Shown: positions 49,630-60,212 of the stretch, piece after piece
Layout: each line of letters opens with the position of its first letter
Position numbering within the stretch: position 1 is the first letter of the stretch
DNA from: Rubrivirga litoralis
GTDB lineage: Bacteria > Bacteroidota > Rhodothermia > Rhodothermales > Rubricoccaceae
Length of the DNA: 64,000 nt
Direction of reading: 5' to 3'
Assembly: GCF_031846415.1 (NCBI RefSeq)
Contig: NZ_JAVRHT010000020.1
Coordinates: 6,295 to 70,294 of the forward strand
Made by a program: the position numbers and the translations under genes
The notes under the pieces: model-generated
Seen by the model: the letters and a program-made list of their open reading frames with translations, nothing else
Told to the model about the DNA's origin: nothing
The model's database searches: none

Positions 49630-49637
49630 CGAACCTA
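49630..49637 (-). promoter_or_regulatory. Putative -7 box TAGGTTCG for pcrA
   Basis: Same box and spacing as for the lipoprotein gene at 18278. Confidence 0.45.
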
Positions 49638-50095
49638 CGCGAGCGCGGCCGCGCCGGACGGCCCGCGCCGGGCGGGGCGGCGTGAATCCTGACGCCCACC
49701 CCGCCCTCGGCCGGCGGGATGCGTGCGGCGGGATGCGTGCGACCCTTCGGCCGCCCCGCCCCAGAAATACTCGTGTCGTGCCCGGGGCGGGCGGGGCGGT
49801 CAGGGATGTCAGCGAGGCCCACGTGAGGCGGCGGCGGTTCCCCTCCTGGCCACCACGCAGCGTCGGCGCAGCGAAGAGGGGCCAGGACCCAAAGGGCGGG
49901 GTGGTTGTCGGGCGGGGCGGTTCGACATGGACCCGCCCCGCCCGTGGCCGCCCCGCCCGCGGAGTCCGTTTGCAGAGGGCGCGTCTGGGGCCGTCCCTGG
50001 GAGGCGCGTAGGGCGAACGGGCAGGAGCCGGGTCCGGCGGATCTGTGACGCGGGGGCGGGGTGGAACAGGCTCCCCTCTCCAACCCACCTCTGCT

Positions 50096-50419
50096 ATGGC
50101 CACCCGCTCCCTCGACCGCACCGACTGGAACGACTACTTCGACACCTTCTCCAAAGACCGGATCGAGGGCGGCGACGTCGGCAAGGCGCACGTCCGCGTC
50201 CTCTCCGAAGAGAACGGCGACCAGGTGCTCGCCGACTGGCTCCCGCTCCACGGCCTCACCTACGACCCCAAGGACGACCTGTTCGAGGTCGCGATGGAGG
50301 GCATGGACCACCTGGTCAACAACCCGACCGAGATCCACGTCAAGGACGACGGCGACCTCCCGAGCTTCGAGGTGGTCCGCAAGGACGGCGACCGCGAGGT
50401 CATCGAGCTGAAGAAGTAG
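50096..50419 (+). CDS. DUF5335 protein
   Basis: A 107-aa soluble protein (MATRSLDRTDWNDYFDTFSK...). The segment DWLPLHGLTYDPKDDLFEVA followed by HLVNNPTEIHV is the core of DUF5335, a family of unknown function common in stress-related loci. It precedes the Dps gene on the same strand by 150 bases, which contain a hairpin, so it is probably a separate transcript. Confidence 0.78.
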   Translation: MATRSLDRTDWNDYFDTFSKDRIEGGDVGKAHVRVLSEENGDQVLADWLPLHGLTYDPKDDLFEVAMEGMDHLVNNPTEIHVKDDGDLPSFEVVRKDGDREVIELKK

Positions 50420-50471
50420 CGCCCGCCCGGCTCTGCATGCCCGCGCCCGCCCCGCCCGCTCCTGGGCGCGG

Positions 50472-50493
50472 CGGGCGTTCTCTGAAACGCCCG
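50472..50493 (+). terminator. Hairpin after the DUF5335 gene
   Basis: CGGGCGTT pairs with AACGCCCG around a 6-base loop. No U tract, so terminator activity is uncertain. Confidence 0.4.
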
Positions 50494-50569
50494 TGAGGGC
50501 GCGGGCGGGGCGGATCTGCCCCGCCCCGCCCCCGTTCGATACCCAACACTCTACTCTCCCCCTCTACGC

Positions 50570-51166
50570 ATGGCTACTCCGAAAAACGGCGCCTCCCAGC
50601 AGGCCCGCACCCCCTACCACACGCGCCTCGGCATTGACGAGGACAAGCGGCAGACGCTCGTCGGCCTCCTCAACAAGACGCTGGCCGCGACGAGCGACCT
50701 GTACTCCCAGACGAAGCAGGCGCACTGGAACGTCAAGGGCAAGGACTTCTACCAGCTCCACCTCCTCTACGACGAGCTGGCCGAGAAGCTGGAGGAGCCG
50801 CTCGACCTCGTCGCCGAGCGCGTCGTGCTCCTGGGCGGCTACGCCTTCGGGACCGTCCGCATGGCGGCCCAGAGCAGCCCGATCTCGCCGTTCCCCGGGA
50901 CCGAGGCCGAGGGCGACGACGACACGTTCAACGACCCGTCGTTCCTGACGACGCTGGCCGACCGCTGGGCCGAGTACGCCGACCACATCCGCGACGCCAA
51001 CAAGGCGTCCGACGACGTGGGCGACCCGGGCACGACGGACCTCTACGACCAGATCACGCACATCGCCGACCGCGGCACGTGGTTCGTCGAGGCCCACCTC
51101 CAGCGCTACCACGGCGGCCTGAAGGAGCAGGGCCAGGACCCCGACCTCGAGGCCGTGGGCCAGTAA
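50570..51166 (+). CDS. dps: Dps-type ferritin-like protein
   Basis: DNA-protecting mini-ferritin that oxidises and stores iron. The 198-aa protein has the ferroxidase residues in QAHWNVKGKDFYQLHLLYDE (His, Asp/Glu) and the family segment VAERVVLLGGYAFGTV. The N-terminal tail (20 residues, with Lys and Arg) could bind DNA. Its C-terminal extension is acidic. A strong inverted-motif terminator follows. Confidence 0.92.
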   Translation: MATPKNGASQQARTPYHTRLGIDEDKRQTLVGLLNKTLAATSDLYSQTKQAHWNVKGKDFYQLHLLYDELAEKLEEPLDLVAERVVLLGGYAFGTVRMAAQSSPISPFPGTEAEGDDDTFNDPSFLTTLADRWAEYADHIRDANKASDDVGDPGTTDLYDQITHIADRGTWFVEAHLQRYHGGLKEQGQDPDLEAVGQ

Positions 51167-51187
51167 CCCCGCGCCTGCCGCCTCTCG

Positions 51188-51218
51188 CCGCCCCGCCCTG
51201 TCCAGGGCGGGGCGGTTT
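51188..51218 (+). terminator. Terminator built from an inverted pair of the GGGCGGGGCGG motif
   Basis: CCGCCCCGCCCT pairs perfectly with AGGGCGGGGCGG around a GTCC loop, followed by TTT, 21 bases after the dps stop. Confidence 0.8.
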
Positions 51219-51271
51219 GCGTCGAGCCACCCCGCCCGGCGTGTCCGGTCCGCGAGCGGGGCGGGGTGGTC

Positions 51272-52741
51272 CTACGGCGTCCGCAACTCGGCGGCACGGA
51301 CGGCCCGCTCCCACAGCACGGCGCCCTCGGCGTCGAGCGCCCGCATCGTCAGCGTGCGGTCGGTGCGGGGGCCGGAGACCGAGAGCGTCCCGAAGTTGTG
51401 GCGGTCGGCGACGAGCGTGCCCGGCACGCGGAGCGGGTTGGCGGCCTCGGGCGAGCCCGGGTCGAGCGCGGCGTCGGAGACGCCGGCCGTGAGCGGGCTC
51501 GACGTGAACTCGTAGAGCGGGTACGCCCCGGGCCGGTCCAGCTTCAGGAGCTCGGCGTGGTGGCGGTCGCCGGAGAGGAACACGACGCCGTCGACGGCCC
51601 GCAGCCGGAGCTGGTCGAGGAGGAACGCCCGCTCGGCCGGCGCGACGGCCGCGTAGGTCTCGAACACCGGCACCGGGTTGAGGAACTGGCCCCCGAAGGC
51701 GACCACCTTGAACGGGGCGTCGCTCCCGGTGAGCGCGTCGAGGAGCCACTGGAGCTGCTCGCGGCCCAGGACCGTCTGCTCCGGGGCCGGCGCGTCGTTG
51801 GGCGCCCGGTGGTAGCGGTCGTCGAGGAGGAAGAACTCGACGTCGCCCCACTGGAAGTGCGTGAACACGCCGGGCACGCCGGGGAGCCCGCGCGCGGCGG
51901 CGGGCCAGTAGCGCGTGAACGCGTCGAGCGTCTCGCCCTTCAGGATGTACGAGCGGTCCGCGTTGTTGGGGCCGTAGTCGTGGTCATCCCACGTGGCGTA
52001 GTGGGGGGCGGCGGCGAGGAGCGGCTGGAGGTCGGGCTCGGCGCGGTTGTGGGCGTAGCGGTGCGCGATGCCGCCGGCGCTCCACCAGTCGACCTCGCGG
52101 AGGTAGACGTTGTCGCCCAGCCACAGCATGAGGTCCGGGCGCGCCTGGCGGATGGTCTCGAAGATGGCCGTCGGCCCGCCGTAGGGCCGGCCGGGGCGGT
52201 CGTACGGCGGGTCGTTGTCGTAGTAGCACGAGCCGAAGGCGACCGTGAACGCGGGCGGGTCGGTCCGCCACTGCCACAGGTCCTGCGTCGTGAACGCGGT
52301 CGGGTAGGGGAACGAGACGGCCTGCCCGTTGACCTCGACGGCGTAGCCGTAGGTCTGCCCCGGCTCCAGGTCGTCGAGGCGGACCGTGGCCGTCCCGTCC
52401 GCGCTGGTCGCGGCCGTCACCGTCTGCACGACCTCCGCCCCGCCCTCGGCGCGGACCGTCAGCGTCACCTCGGCCGGCCCGTCGGTCTGGACCCAGACGG
52501 CGGCCCCGCGCGCCGTGACGTCGGCGAGCATGGGGCCGGCGGCGAGCCGCCCCGCCCCGGCGGGCGCGGCGGCGGCCGGCGGGGCCAGCCCGGCCCGGGC
52601 GAGCGCCGTCTGCACGGCCCGCTCGATCGCGGCCTGGCCGGCGGGCGTGGACGAGGCGGCGGTGAGGGCCGGCGCGCACCCGCCTCCCACGAGGAGCAGG
52701 GCGAGGCCGGCGAGGAGGGCGGGGCGGGGCGGGACGGTCAT
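51272..52741 (-). CDS. PhoD-type alkaline phosphatase, lipoprotein
   Basis: A 489-aa protein starting at the ATG at 52741 with signal MTVPPRPALLAGLALLLVGGGC (lipobox). Metal-binding motifs of the PhoD/metallophosphatase fold are seen: FGSCYYDN, WLGDNVYL, WDDHDYGPNNAD and LSGDRHHAELL. It releases phosphate from phosphate esters or diesters outside the inner membrane. The first 130 residues of the mature part form a beta domain. Usually phosphate-regulated; no Pho box was recognised here. Confidence 0.9.
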   Translation of the reverse strand: MTVPPRPALLAGLALLLVGGGCAPALTAASSTPAGQAAIERAVQTALARAGLAPPAAAAPAGAGRLAAGPMLADVTARGAAVWVQTDGPAEVTLTVRAEGGAEVVQTVTAATSADGTATVRLDDLEPGQTYGYAVEVNGQAVSFPYPTAFTTQDLWQWRTDPPAFTVAFGSCYYDNDPPYDRPGRPYGGPTAIFETIRQARPDLMLWLGDNVYLREVDWWSAGGIAHRYAHNRAEPDLQPLLAAAPHYATWDDHDYGPNNADRSYILKGETLDAFTRYWPAAARGLPGVPGVFTHFQWGDVEFFLLDDRYHRAPNDAPAPEQTVLGREQLQWLLDALTGSDAPFKVVAFGGQFLNPVPVFETYAAVAPAERAFLLDQLRLRAVDGVVFLSGDRHHAELLKLDRPGAYPLYEFTSSPLTAGVSDAALDPGSPEAANPLRVPGTLVADRHNFGTLSVSGPRTDRTLTMRALDAEGAVLWERAVRAAELRTP

Positions 52742-52782
52742 CGCGGGGCGGGGCGGGGCCAGGGGGCGGGGCGGAGCCAAAG

Positions 52783-52814
52783 AAAACGCCGCGCCCCAGC
52801 GAAAGGGCGCGGCG
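52783..52814 (-). terminator. Rho-independent terminator of the 52836-53246 gene
   Basis: On the minus strand CGCCGCGCCC pairs with GGGCGCGGCG and is followed by TTTTCTTT. Confidence 0.85.
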
Positions 52815-52835
52815 CGAACGATCATGGTCTCAGGG

Positions 52836-53246
52836 CTACTCGTCCTCCTCGTCCTCGTAGACGGGGGCGGGGCGGACGTCCCACTGGAGCATCTGCTCGA
52901 TGTCGGCCGAGTCCTCGCCGTTCTCGTCCTCGAACTCGTAGTCGCCCAGCTCGTCGCGCTTGGAGGCCCGGACGCGGGACCACTTCGTCCCCTCCAGGTC
53001 CTCGAACTCGTCGGGGAACGGGCTCTCGACGCGGTGGCTCGGGTGGTAGCCGCGGTACTCCTTGGAGGCCTCGTAGAGGGCCGCCCGGCGCGCGCCCGGC
53101 CGCGTGGCGCTGTACCCGACGACGCGGAACGGCGGGATGTTGATGATGGCGATCACGTCGTCTCCCTCGTCCTCGGGGTCGGAGTACTCGGGGCGGACCA
53201 CCTTGAACTCGTCGGGGTGGGGGTACGCGCTGCGGTCGTCGAACAT
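52836..53246 (-). CDS. Acidic protein of unknown function
   Basis: A 136-aa, strongly acidic protein, MFDDRSAYPHPDEFKVVRPE..., with a small beta/alpha core (DVIAIINIPPFRVVGYSATR) and an acidic tail ending YEDEEDE. No family recognised. A promoter box (TAGCTTCG, 53284) and a good terminator flank it, so it is a real single-gene unit. It is divergent from the ultra-acidic 57-aa gene, which makes the two a likely functional neighbourhood. Confidence 0.75.
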   Translation of the reverse strand: MFDDRSAYPHPDEFKVVRPEYSDPEDEGDDVIAIINIPPFRVVGYSATRPGARRAALYEASKEYRGYHPSHRVESPFPDEFEDLEGTKWSRVRASKRDELGDYEFEDENGEDSADIEQMLQWDVRPAPVYEDEEDE

Positions 53247-53283
53247 GAGAGGGGCCGGGAGTTGGAACGGAGAGCAGAGGGGC

Positions 53284-53291
53284 CGAAGCTA
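53284..53291 (-). promoter_or_regulatory. Putative -7 box TAGCTTCG for the acidic protein gene
   Basis: 38 bases upstream of the start codon. Confidence 0.5.
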
Positions 53292-53430
53292 CTCCGCGCG
53301 CCCCAGGGCGGCCGGGTCGTAGCGCCCGCCCCGCCCCGCTTTCCCCCCCGATTCATCGGTCAGGGGCCGCCGGTCTTGCCCGCCCCGCCCCCGCGCGGTA
53401 GACTCGGCGGGCACCTCCTCCTCCACGCTC

Positions 53431-53604
53431 ATGGACGACCTGGACGACCTGAACGACGACGACCTGAGTCTCGACGACGACCTCGACCTGGACGACGACG
53501 ACCTGGACCTCGACGACGACCTCGATCTGGACGACGAGGACCTGGAGCTCGACGGCGACGAGTTCGAGGACGACGACCTCGGCGACGACGACGACGATTT
53601 CTAG
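53431..53604 (+). CDS. 57-aa ultra-acidic Asp/Leu repeat protein
   Basis: ATG at 53431 to TAG at 53602. I count 33 Asp and 4 Glu in 57 residues and no Lys, Arg or His, in a repeating pattern of D-D-D-L / L-D-L-D (for example DDLDLDDDDLDLDDDL). A TAGACTCG sequence lies about 30 bases upstream, and a GTAC repeat starts at its stop codon as for bona fide genes here. It could bind cations, mimic DNA, or chaperone a basic partner. Function unknown. Confidence 0.6.
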   Translation: MDDLDDLNDDDLSLDDDLDLDDDDLDLDDDLDLDDEDLELDGDEFEDDDLGDDDDDF

Positions 53605-53648
53605 AGCACCCTCCGGATGGGTACGGGGTACCGGGTACGCGGTACGGC
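53602..53648 (+). repeat. GTAC repeat element at the stop codon of the 57-aa gene
   Basis: TAG-AGCACCCTCCGGATGG, then GTACGGG, GTACCGG, GTACGCG, GTACGG. Nearly identical to the copy at 28662-28707. Confidence 0.85.
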
Positions 53649-53807
53649 TCCAGGCGGGCCACCCGAGCCGCGGGTCCGCACTCTGCGTCCTCCTGAACGG
53701 TGCGCTCTCGCCGCCCCGCCCTCCGCGCTGCACGGGGGCGGGGTGGTGTCGATGTGGGCAGCGGTCGCGCGTCGGCCCGAGGCTCCCGCCCCGCCCGCTT
53801 TCAACGA

Positions 53808-53836
53808 CCGTTATGGTCCTGGAGCCTGCATAACGG
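53808..53836. promoter_or_regulatory. Inverted repeat CCGTTATG-N13-CATAACGG
   Basis: Perfect 8-bp arms, less GC-rich than the surroundings, about 380 bases upstream of nrdJ. May be an operator or small hairpin. Confidence 0.45.
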
Positions 53837-54003
53837 CTCGCCACCAGGAGGGGGAGAACGGCCCCGCCCCGCCCCGCGCGCGGCACACTGAGGGCGGGGC
53901 GGTCTCGGATATCGGACGGCGCTCCGGCCTTGGGTCGTCGAAATAGGGCGGGGTGGGGCCGTGGAGGTGCTCGGCCACCCCGCCCGCACGGCGCTGTCCA
54001 CGC

Positions 54004-54012
54004 TGTGGATAA
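54004..54012. promoter_or_regulatory. DnaA-box-like site TGTGGATAA
   Basis: Exact reverse complement of TTATCCACA, about 210 bases upstream of the ribonucleotide reductase gene. Confidence 0.5.
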
Positions 54013-54218
54013 CCCGTGGACGGAGCGTCCTTGCGCCGCCGCCCGGCTCGCGGCTTACTTGAGGTCCGCTTCGAGGCACGCGCCGGGCAGGACGCCGGCC
54101 GCGCTCCCGACGGGCCGCCCCGCCCTCCAGGTCCACGAAGCGCCGGTGCTCCCCTGCCGCTCCCGAGACCGGAGCGGGACGCGGCCGCCGCCTCTCCCCC
54201 TCGCTTTCCCCCCGACTC

Positions 54219-57275
<3,057 letters not shown>

Positions 57276-57302
57276 GCCGCCCCGCCCCGCCCGCGTAGGT
57301 TG

Positions 57303-57338
57303 CGCCCCCGGTTGGTCCGCCAGCCGGGGGCGTTTTCT
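57303..57338 (+). terminator. Rho-independent terminator after nrdJ
   Basis: CGCCCCCGGTTGG pairs with CCAGCCGGGGGCG around a TCCG loop, followed by TTTTCTG. Near-ideal form. Confidence 0.92.
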
Positions 57339-57374
57339 GTTGACGCCGGGGCGGGGTGGGCCGTAGCGTTCGGG

Positions 57375-58274
57375 ATGACCCTCTACCTCGGCGTCACCGA
57401 CAACGACTGGTTCCGTTACCTCGCGGCTCGGGAACCGGAGGAGGTCAACTTCTGGCAGCCGGGCGGCGGGCGGCGGTTCCGGGCACTCGAGCCCGGCGGG
57501 CTGTTCCTGTTCAAGCTGAAAGCGCCAGCCAACGCAATCGGAGGCGGCGGCTTCTTTGTTCGCCACGCCCGGCTCGACGCGCACACGGCGTGGGAGGCGT
57601 TCGGGGTCAAAAACGGGGCGCCCGACTACTGGTCGTTCCTCGACCGACTCCAGCGGCTCCGGCGCGGCGCGGGCGTGAGCCCGAACCCCGAGATCGGCTG
57701 TATCGTCCTGGCCGAGTCCGAATGGATCGACGTTCCCCGAGACTGGGCGCCGCAGATCGTGAGCGGGAAGGGGTACGACACGGGCGGGGTGGAGGGGCGC
57801 CGGCTGTGGCAGGCCGTGCAGGAGCGGCTCGCCGCGCGGGCTCCAACGTCTGGCGTCGTCGCCGAGGAGCCGGCTCGGTACGGCGAGCGCGTCGTGCGGG
57901 AGCGTTTGGGCCAGGGCGCGTTCCGGCTGCTCGTGACGGAGGCGTACGGCCGGCGGTGCTCGTTCACGGGGGAAAAGACGCTCCCCGCCCTCCAGGCCGC
58001 ACACATCAAGCCCTACGCCGCGTCGGGTCCGCACCGGGTCCAGAACGGGCTGCTCCTCCGGGCGGACTTGCACCAGCTGTTCGACTCGGGCTACCTCACC
58101 GTGGACCCCGCTCGTCGGGTCGTCGAGGTGAGCGGGCGGATCCGGGAGGAGTTCGAGAACGGGCGGGACTACTACGCCCTCCACGGCCAGCCCCTCCGTC
58201 TCCCCGCCAACGCGCTGGACGGTCCCGAGACGACCTTCCTCGAATACCACAACGACCGTGTCTTCCGCCCCTGA
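57375..58274 (+). CDS. HNH endonuclease, predicted restriction type, with PUA/EVE-like N-domain
   Basis: A 299-aa protein starting at the ATG at 57375, just after the nrdJ terminator. The N-terminal 100 residues (VTDNDWFRYLAAREPEEVNF, LEPGGLFLFKLKAPANAIGG) look like a PUA/EVE-type module seen on nucleases that read modified bases (inference). The C-terminal HNH nuclease has Cys and His in RRCSFTGEKTLPALQAAHIK and Asn/His in NGLLLRADLHQLFD. Similar proteins are annotated as COG3440 restriction endonucleases. A HicB-like gene overlaps its end by 17 bases. Confidence 0.82.
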   Translation: MTLYLGVTDNDWFRYLAAREPEEVNFWQPGGGRRFRALEPGGLFLFKLKAPANAIGGGGFFVRHARLDAHTAWEAFGVKNGAPDYWSFLDRLQRLRRGAGVSPNPEIGCIVLAESEWIDVPRDWAPQIVSGKGYDTGGVEGRRLWQAVQERLAARAPTSGVVAEEPARYGERVVRERLGQGAFRLLVTEAYGRRCSFTGEKTLPALQAAHIKPYAASGPHRVQNGLLLRADLHQLFDSGYLTVDPARRVVEVSGRIREEFENGRDYYALHGQPLRLPANALDGPETTFLEYHNDRVFRP

Positions 58275-58485
58275 CCTCCGCTACGAACTCATCATCTACT
58301 GGAGCGATGAGGACGCGGCGTTTATCGCTGAGGTCCCAGAGCTTCCCGGTTGTCTCTCGGACGGCGAGAGCTACACGGAGGCTGTGGAGAACGTAGAAGA
58401 CGCGATCCGCGCGTGGATCGAGACGGCGCAGGAGCTCGGCCGAGACGTCCCTGAGCCGAAGGGCCGCCGGCTCCTGTTCGCGTAG
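58258..58485 (+). CDS. HicB-like antitoxin, apparently without HicA
   Basis: A 75-aa protein starting with GTG at 58258, overlapping the HNH gene. YELIIYWSDEDAAFIAEVPE, LPGCLSDGESYTEAVENVED and AIRAWIETAQELGRDVPEP match the RNase-H-like HicB fold. HicB normally neutralises a HicA toxin; none is adjacent. In this case it may instead be tied to the HNH nuclease, for example as a regulator. Confidence 0.85.
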   Translation: MSSAPDLRYELIIYWSDEDAAFIAEVPELPGCLSDGESYTEAVENVEDAIRAWIETAQELGRDVPEPKGRRLLFA

Positions 58486-58663
58486 GGCGGGGCGGACCCG
58501 GAGAGCACCGCCCCGCCCGCGCGCCGTTCGGATGGGCGGGGCGGCGAGCGCGACGTGCCACCCCGCCCCGCCCCCGGATCCTGGGCGGGGTGGAGCAGGA
58601 ACCGCCCCGCCCCCGGTGGCGCTTGAGGAGGCCACCCCGCCCTTTGGGTCCGCCCCCTCCACG

Positions 58664-59959
58664 ATGGGTTTATTCGGCACGCTCGCCGCGCTCCTGACCG
58701 TCACGGCGCTGTTCGCCTACGTCAACCACCGGACGGTCCGGCTGCCGACGACGATCGGGGTCATGCTCATCGCGCTCCTGACGTCGCTCGCGCTGCTGGC
58801 GCTGCACGGCGTCGGGATCGACCTCGACGTGCCGGCGCGGCGGCTGCTCCAGGGCATCGACTTCGACGAGACGCTGCTCCAGGGGATGCTCTCGTTCCTG
58901 CTCTTCGCCGGCGCCCTCCACGTCGACCTGGGCGACCTCGCCGAGCACAAGGGGACGATCGCGGTGCTGGCCACGTTCGGCGTCGTGATCTCGACGGCCG
59001 TCATCGGCGGGCTCACGTTCCTCGCCGCCGGCGCGCTCGGGCTCGACCTCCGCCTGATCGACGCGCTCCTGTTCGGGGCGCTCATCTCGCCGACGGACCC
59101 GATCGCCGTCATGGGGCTGTTGTCCACGATGGGCGTGCCCCGCTCGCTCGAGACCAAGATCGCCGGCGAGAGCCTGTTCAACGACGGCGTCGGCGTCGTC
59201 GTCTTCCTCATCCTCCTCGAACTGGCGCGGGGGACCGAGCCGGTGACGGCCGGCGACGTGGCGCTCCTGTTCGCGCAGGAGGCCGGCGGCGGTGCCCTGT
59301 TCGGGGCCGTGGCCGGCTACGTTGCCTACCGGATGCTCCGGTCGATCGACGACTACAAGGTCGAGGTGCTCGTCACGCTCGCGCTCGTGACCGGCGGGTA
59401 CGCGCTCGCCGGGGCGCTCCACCTTTCGGCGCCGATTGCGATCGTCGTGGCCGGGCTCCTCATCGGCAACCAGGGGCGGGCGTTCGCCATGAGCGACCTC
59501 ACGCGGGACCGGCTCGACGTGTTCTGGGAGCTGATCGACGAGGTCCTGAACGCGGTCCTGTTCGTGCTCATCGGGCTCGAGATCCTGGTCATCACGTTCG
59601 CGCCGTCGGCCGTGGTCCTCGCGCTGCTGGCCGTCCCGATCGCGCTGCTTGGCCGGTCGGTCGGCGTGTTCGTCCCGCTCGCCGGGCTCCGCCCGTTCGG
59701 GCTCCGGCAGGAGGCCGGCGTCAAGCGGGTGCTGGTCTGGGGCGGCCTCCGCGGCGGCATCTCGGTCGCGCTCGCGCTGTCGCTGCCGCCGGGGCCGGTC
59801 CGCGAGACGCTCCTCGTGGCGACCTACGCCGTCGTCGTGTTCTCGATCGTCGTGCAGGGGCTGACCGTCCCGCGCCTGGTCCGGCACGTGCTCCAGACGG
59901 GGCCGCCGCGCGACCTCGACCCGCTCGACGGGGACTCCGGCCCGCCCGCCGTCGCATGA
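58664..59959 (+). CDS. Na+/H+ antiporter, NhaP/CPA1 family
   Basis: A 431-aa protein with 12 to 13 membrane helices. The ion-binding motifs LISPTDPIAVMGLLSTMG and GESLFNDGVGVVVFLILLEL (ND pair) are typical of CPA1 antiporters, and VLVWGGLRGGISVALALSLP is the conserved helix near the C-terminus. It exchanges Na+ (or K+) for H+ to control pH and salt, in keeping with a marine or halotolerant lifestyle. Start at the ATG at 58664; single gene. Confidence 0.92.
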   Translation: MGLFGTLAALLTVTALFAYVNHRTVRLPTTIGVMLIALLTSLALLALHGVGIDLDVPARRLLQGIDFDETLLQGMLSFLLFAGALHVDLGDLAEHKGTIAVLATFGVVISTAVIGGLTFLAAGALGLDLRLIDALLFGALISPTDPIAVMGLLSTMGVPRSLETKIAGESLFNDGVGVVVFLILLELARGTEPVTAGDVALLFAQEAGGGALFGAVAGYVAYRMLRSIDDYKVEVLVTLALVTGGYALAGALHLSAPIAIVVAGLLIGNQGRAFAMSDLTRDRLDVFWELIDEVLNAVLFVLIGLEILVITFAPSAVVLALLAVPIALLGRSVGVFVPLAGLRPFGLRQEAGVKRVLVWGGLRGGISVALALSLPPGPVRETLLVATYAVVVFSIVVQGLTVPRLVRHVLQTGPPRDLDPLDGDSGPPAVA

Positions 59960-60171
59960 GCGGGGCGGGGTGGCCCGTCCGCGACCGCCCCGCCCACGGG
60001 GGCGGAGTCGAGAAGAGGGGGAGAAGCAACGAGGAGAAGAGGCCGCGCCGTCCCGTCCCTCCTTCTCCACCCGGCCCGCCGCCGCGTGGGCGGGGCGGAG
60101 CGCCTGCCTGCCCACCCCGCCCGGGCGGCACTCCTCGGGTGGGGAACGGAACGAAAACGGCCTCTCAGCCC

Positions 60172-60212
60172 GCGTACTCAGTACCTCGTACCCGGTACCC
60201 CCCAACGCGTCA
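60172..60212 (-). repeat. GTAC repeat element at the ion-channel stop codon
   Basis: On the minus strand the TGA stop is followed by CGCGTTGGGG and then GGTACCGG, GTACGAG, GTACTGA, GTACGCG. Confidence 0.8.

Larger units (their letters stand above)
53605..54218. other. 614-base region upstream of nrdJ
   Basis: No gene seen. It contains the GTAC repeat, an 8-bp inverted repeat at 53808, a DnaA-box-like site at 54004, and several GGGCGGGG copies. This is probably the control region of nrdJ. Confidence 0.55.

Noticed and set aside
53353..53886. Val-rich minus-strand frame opposite the 57-aa gene
   Set aside because: It is the complement of the Asp codon runs, and it has a low-complexity, unstructured reading.
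53605..54218. Cobalamin riboswitch before nrdJ
   Set aside because: The expected B12-box and conserved stem pattern could not be recognised, although a covariance-model scan would be decisive.
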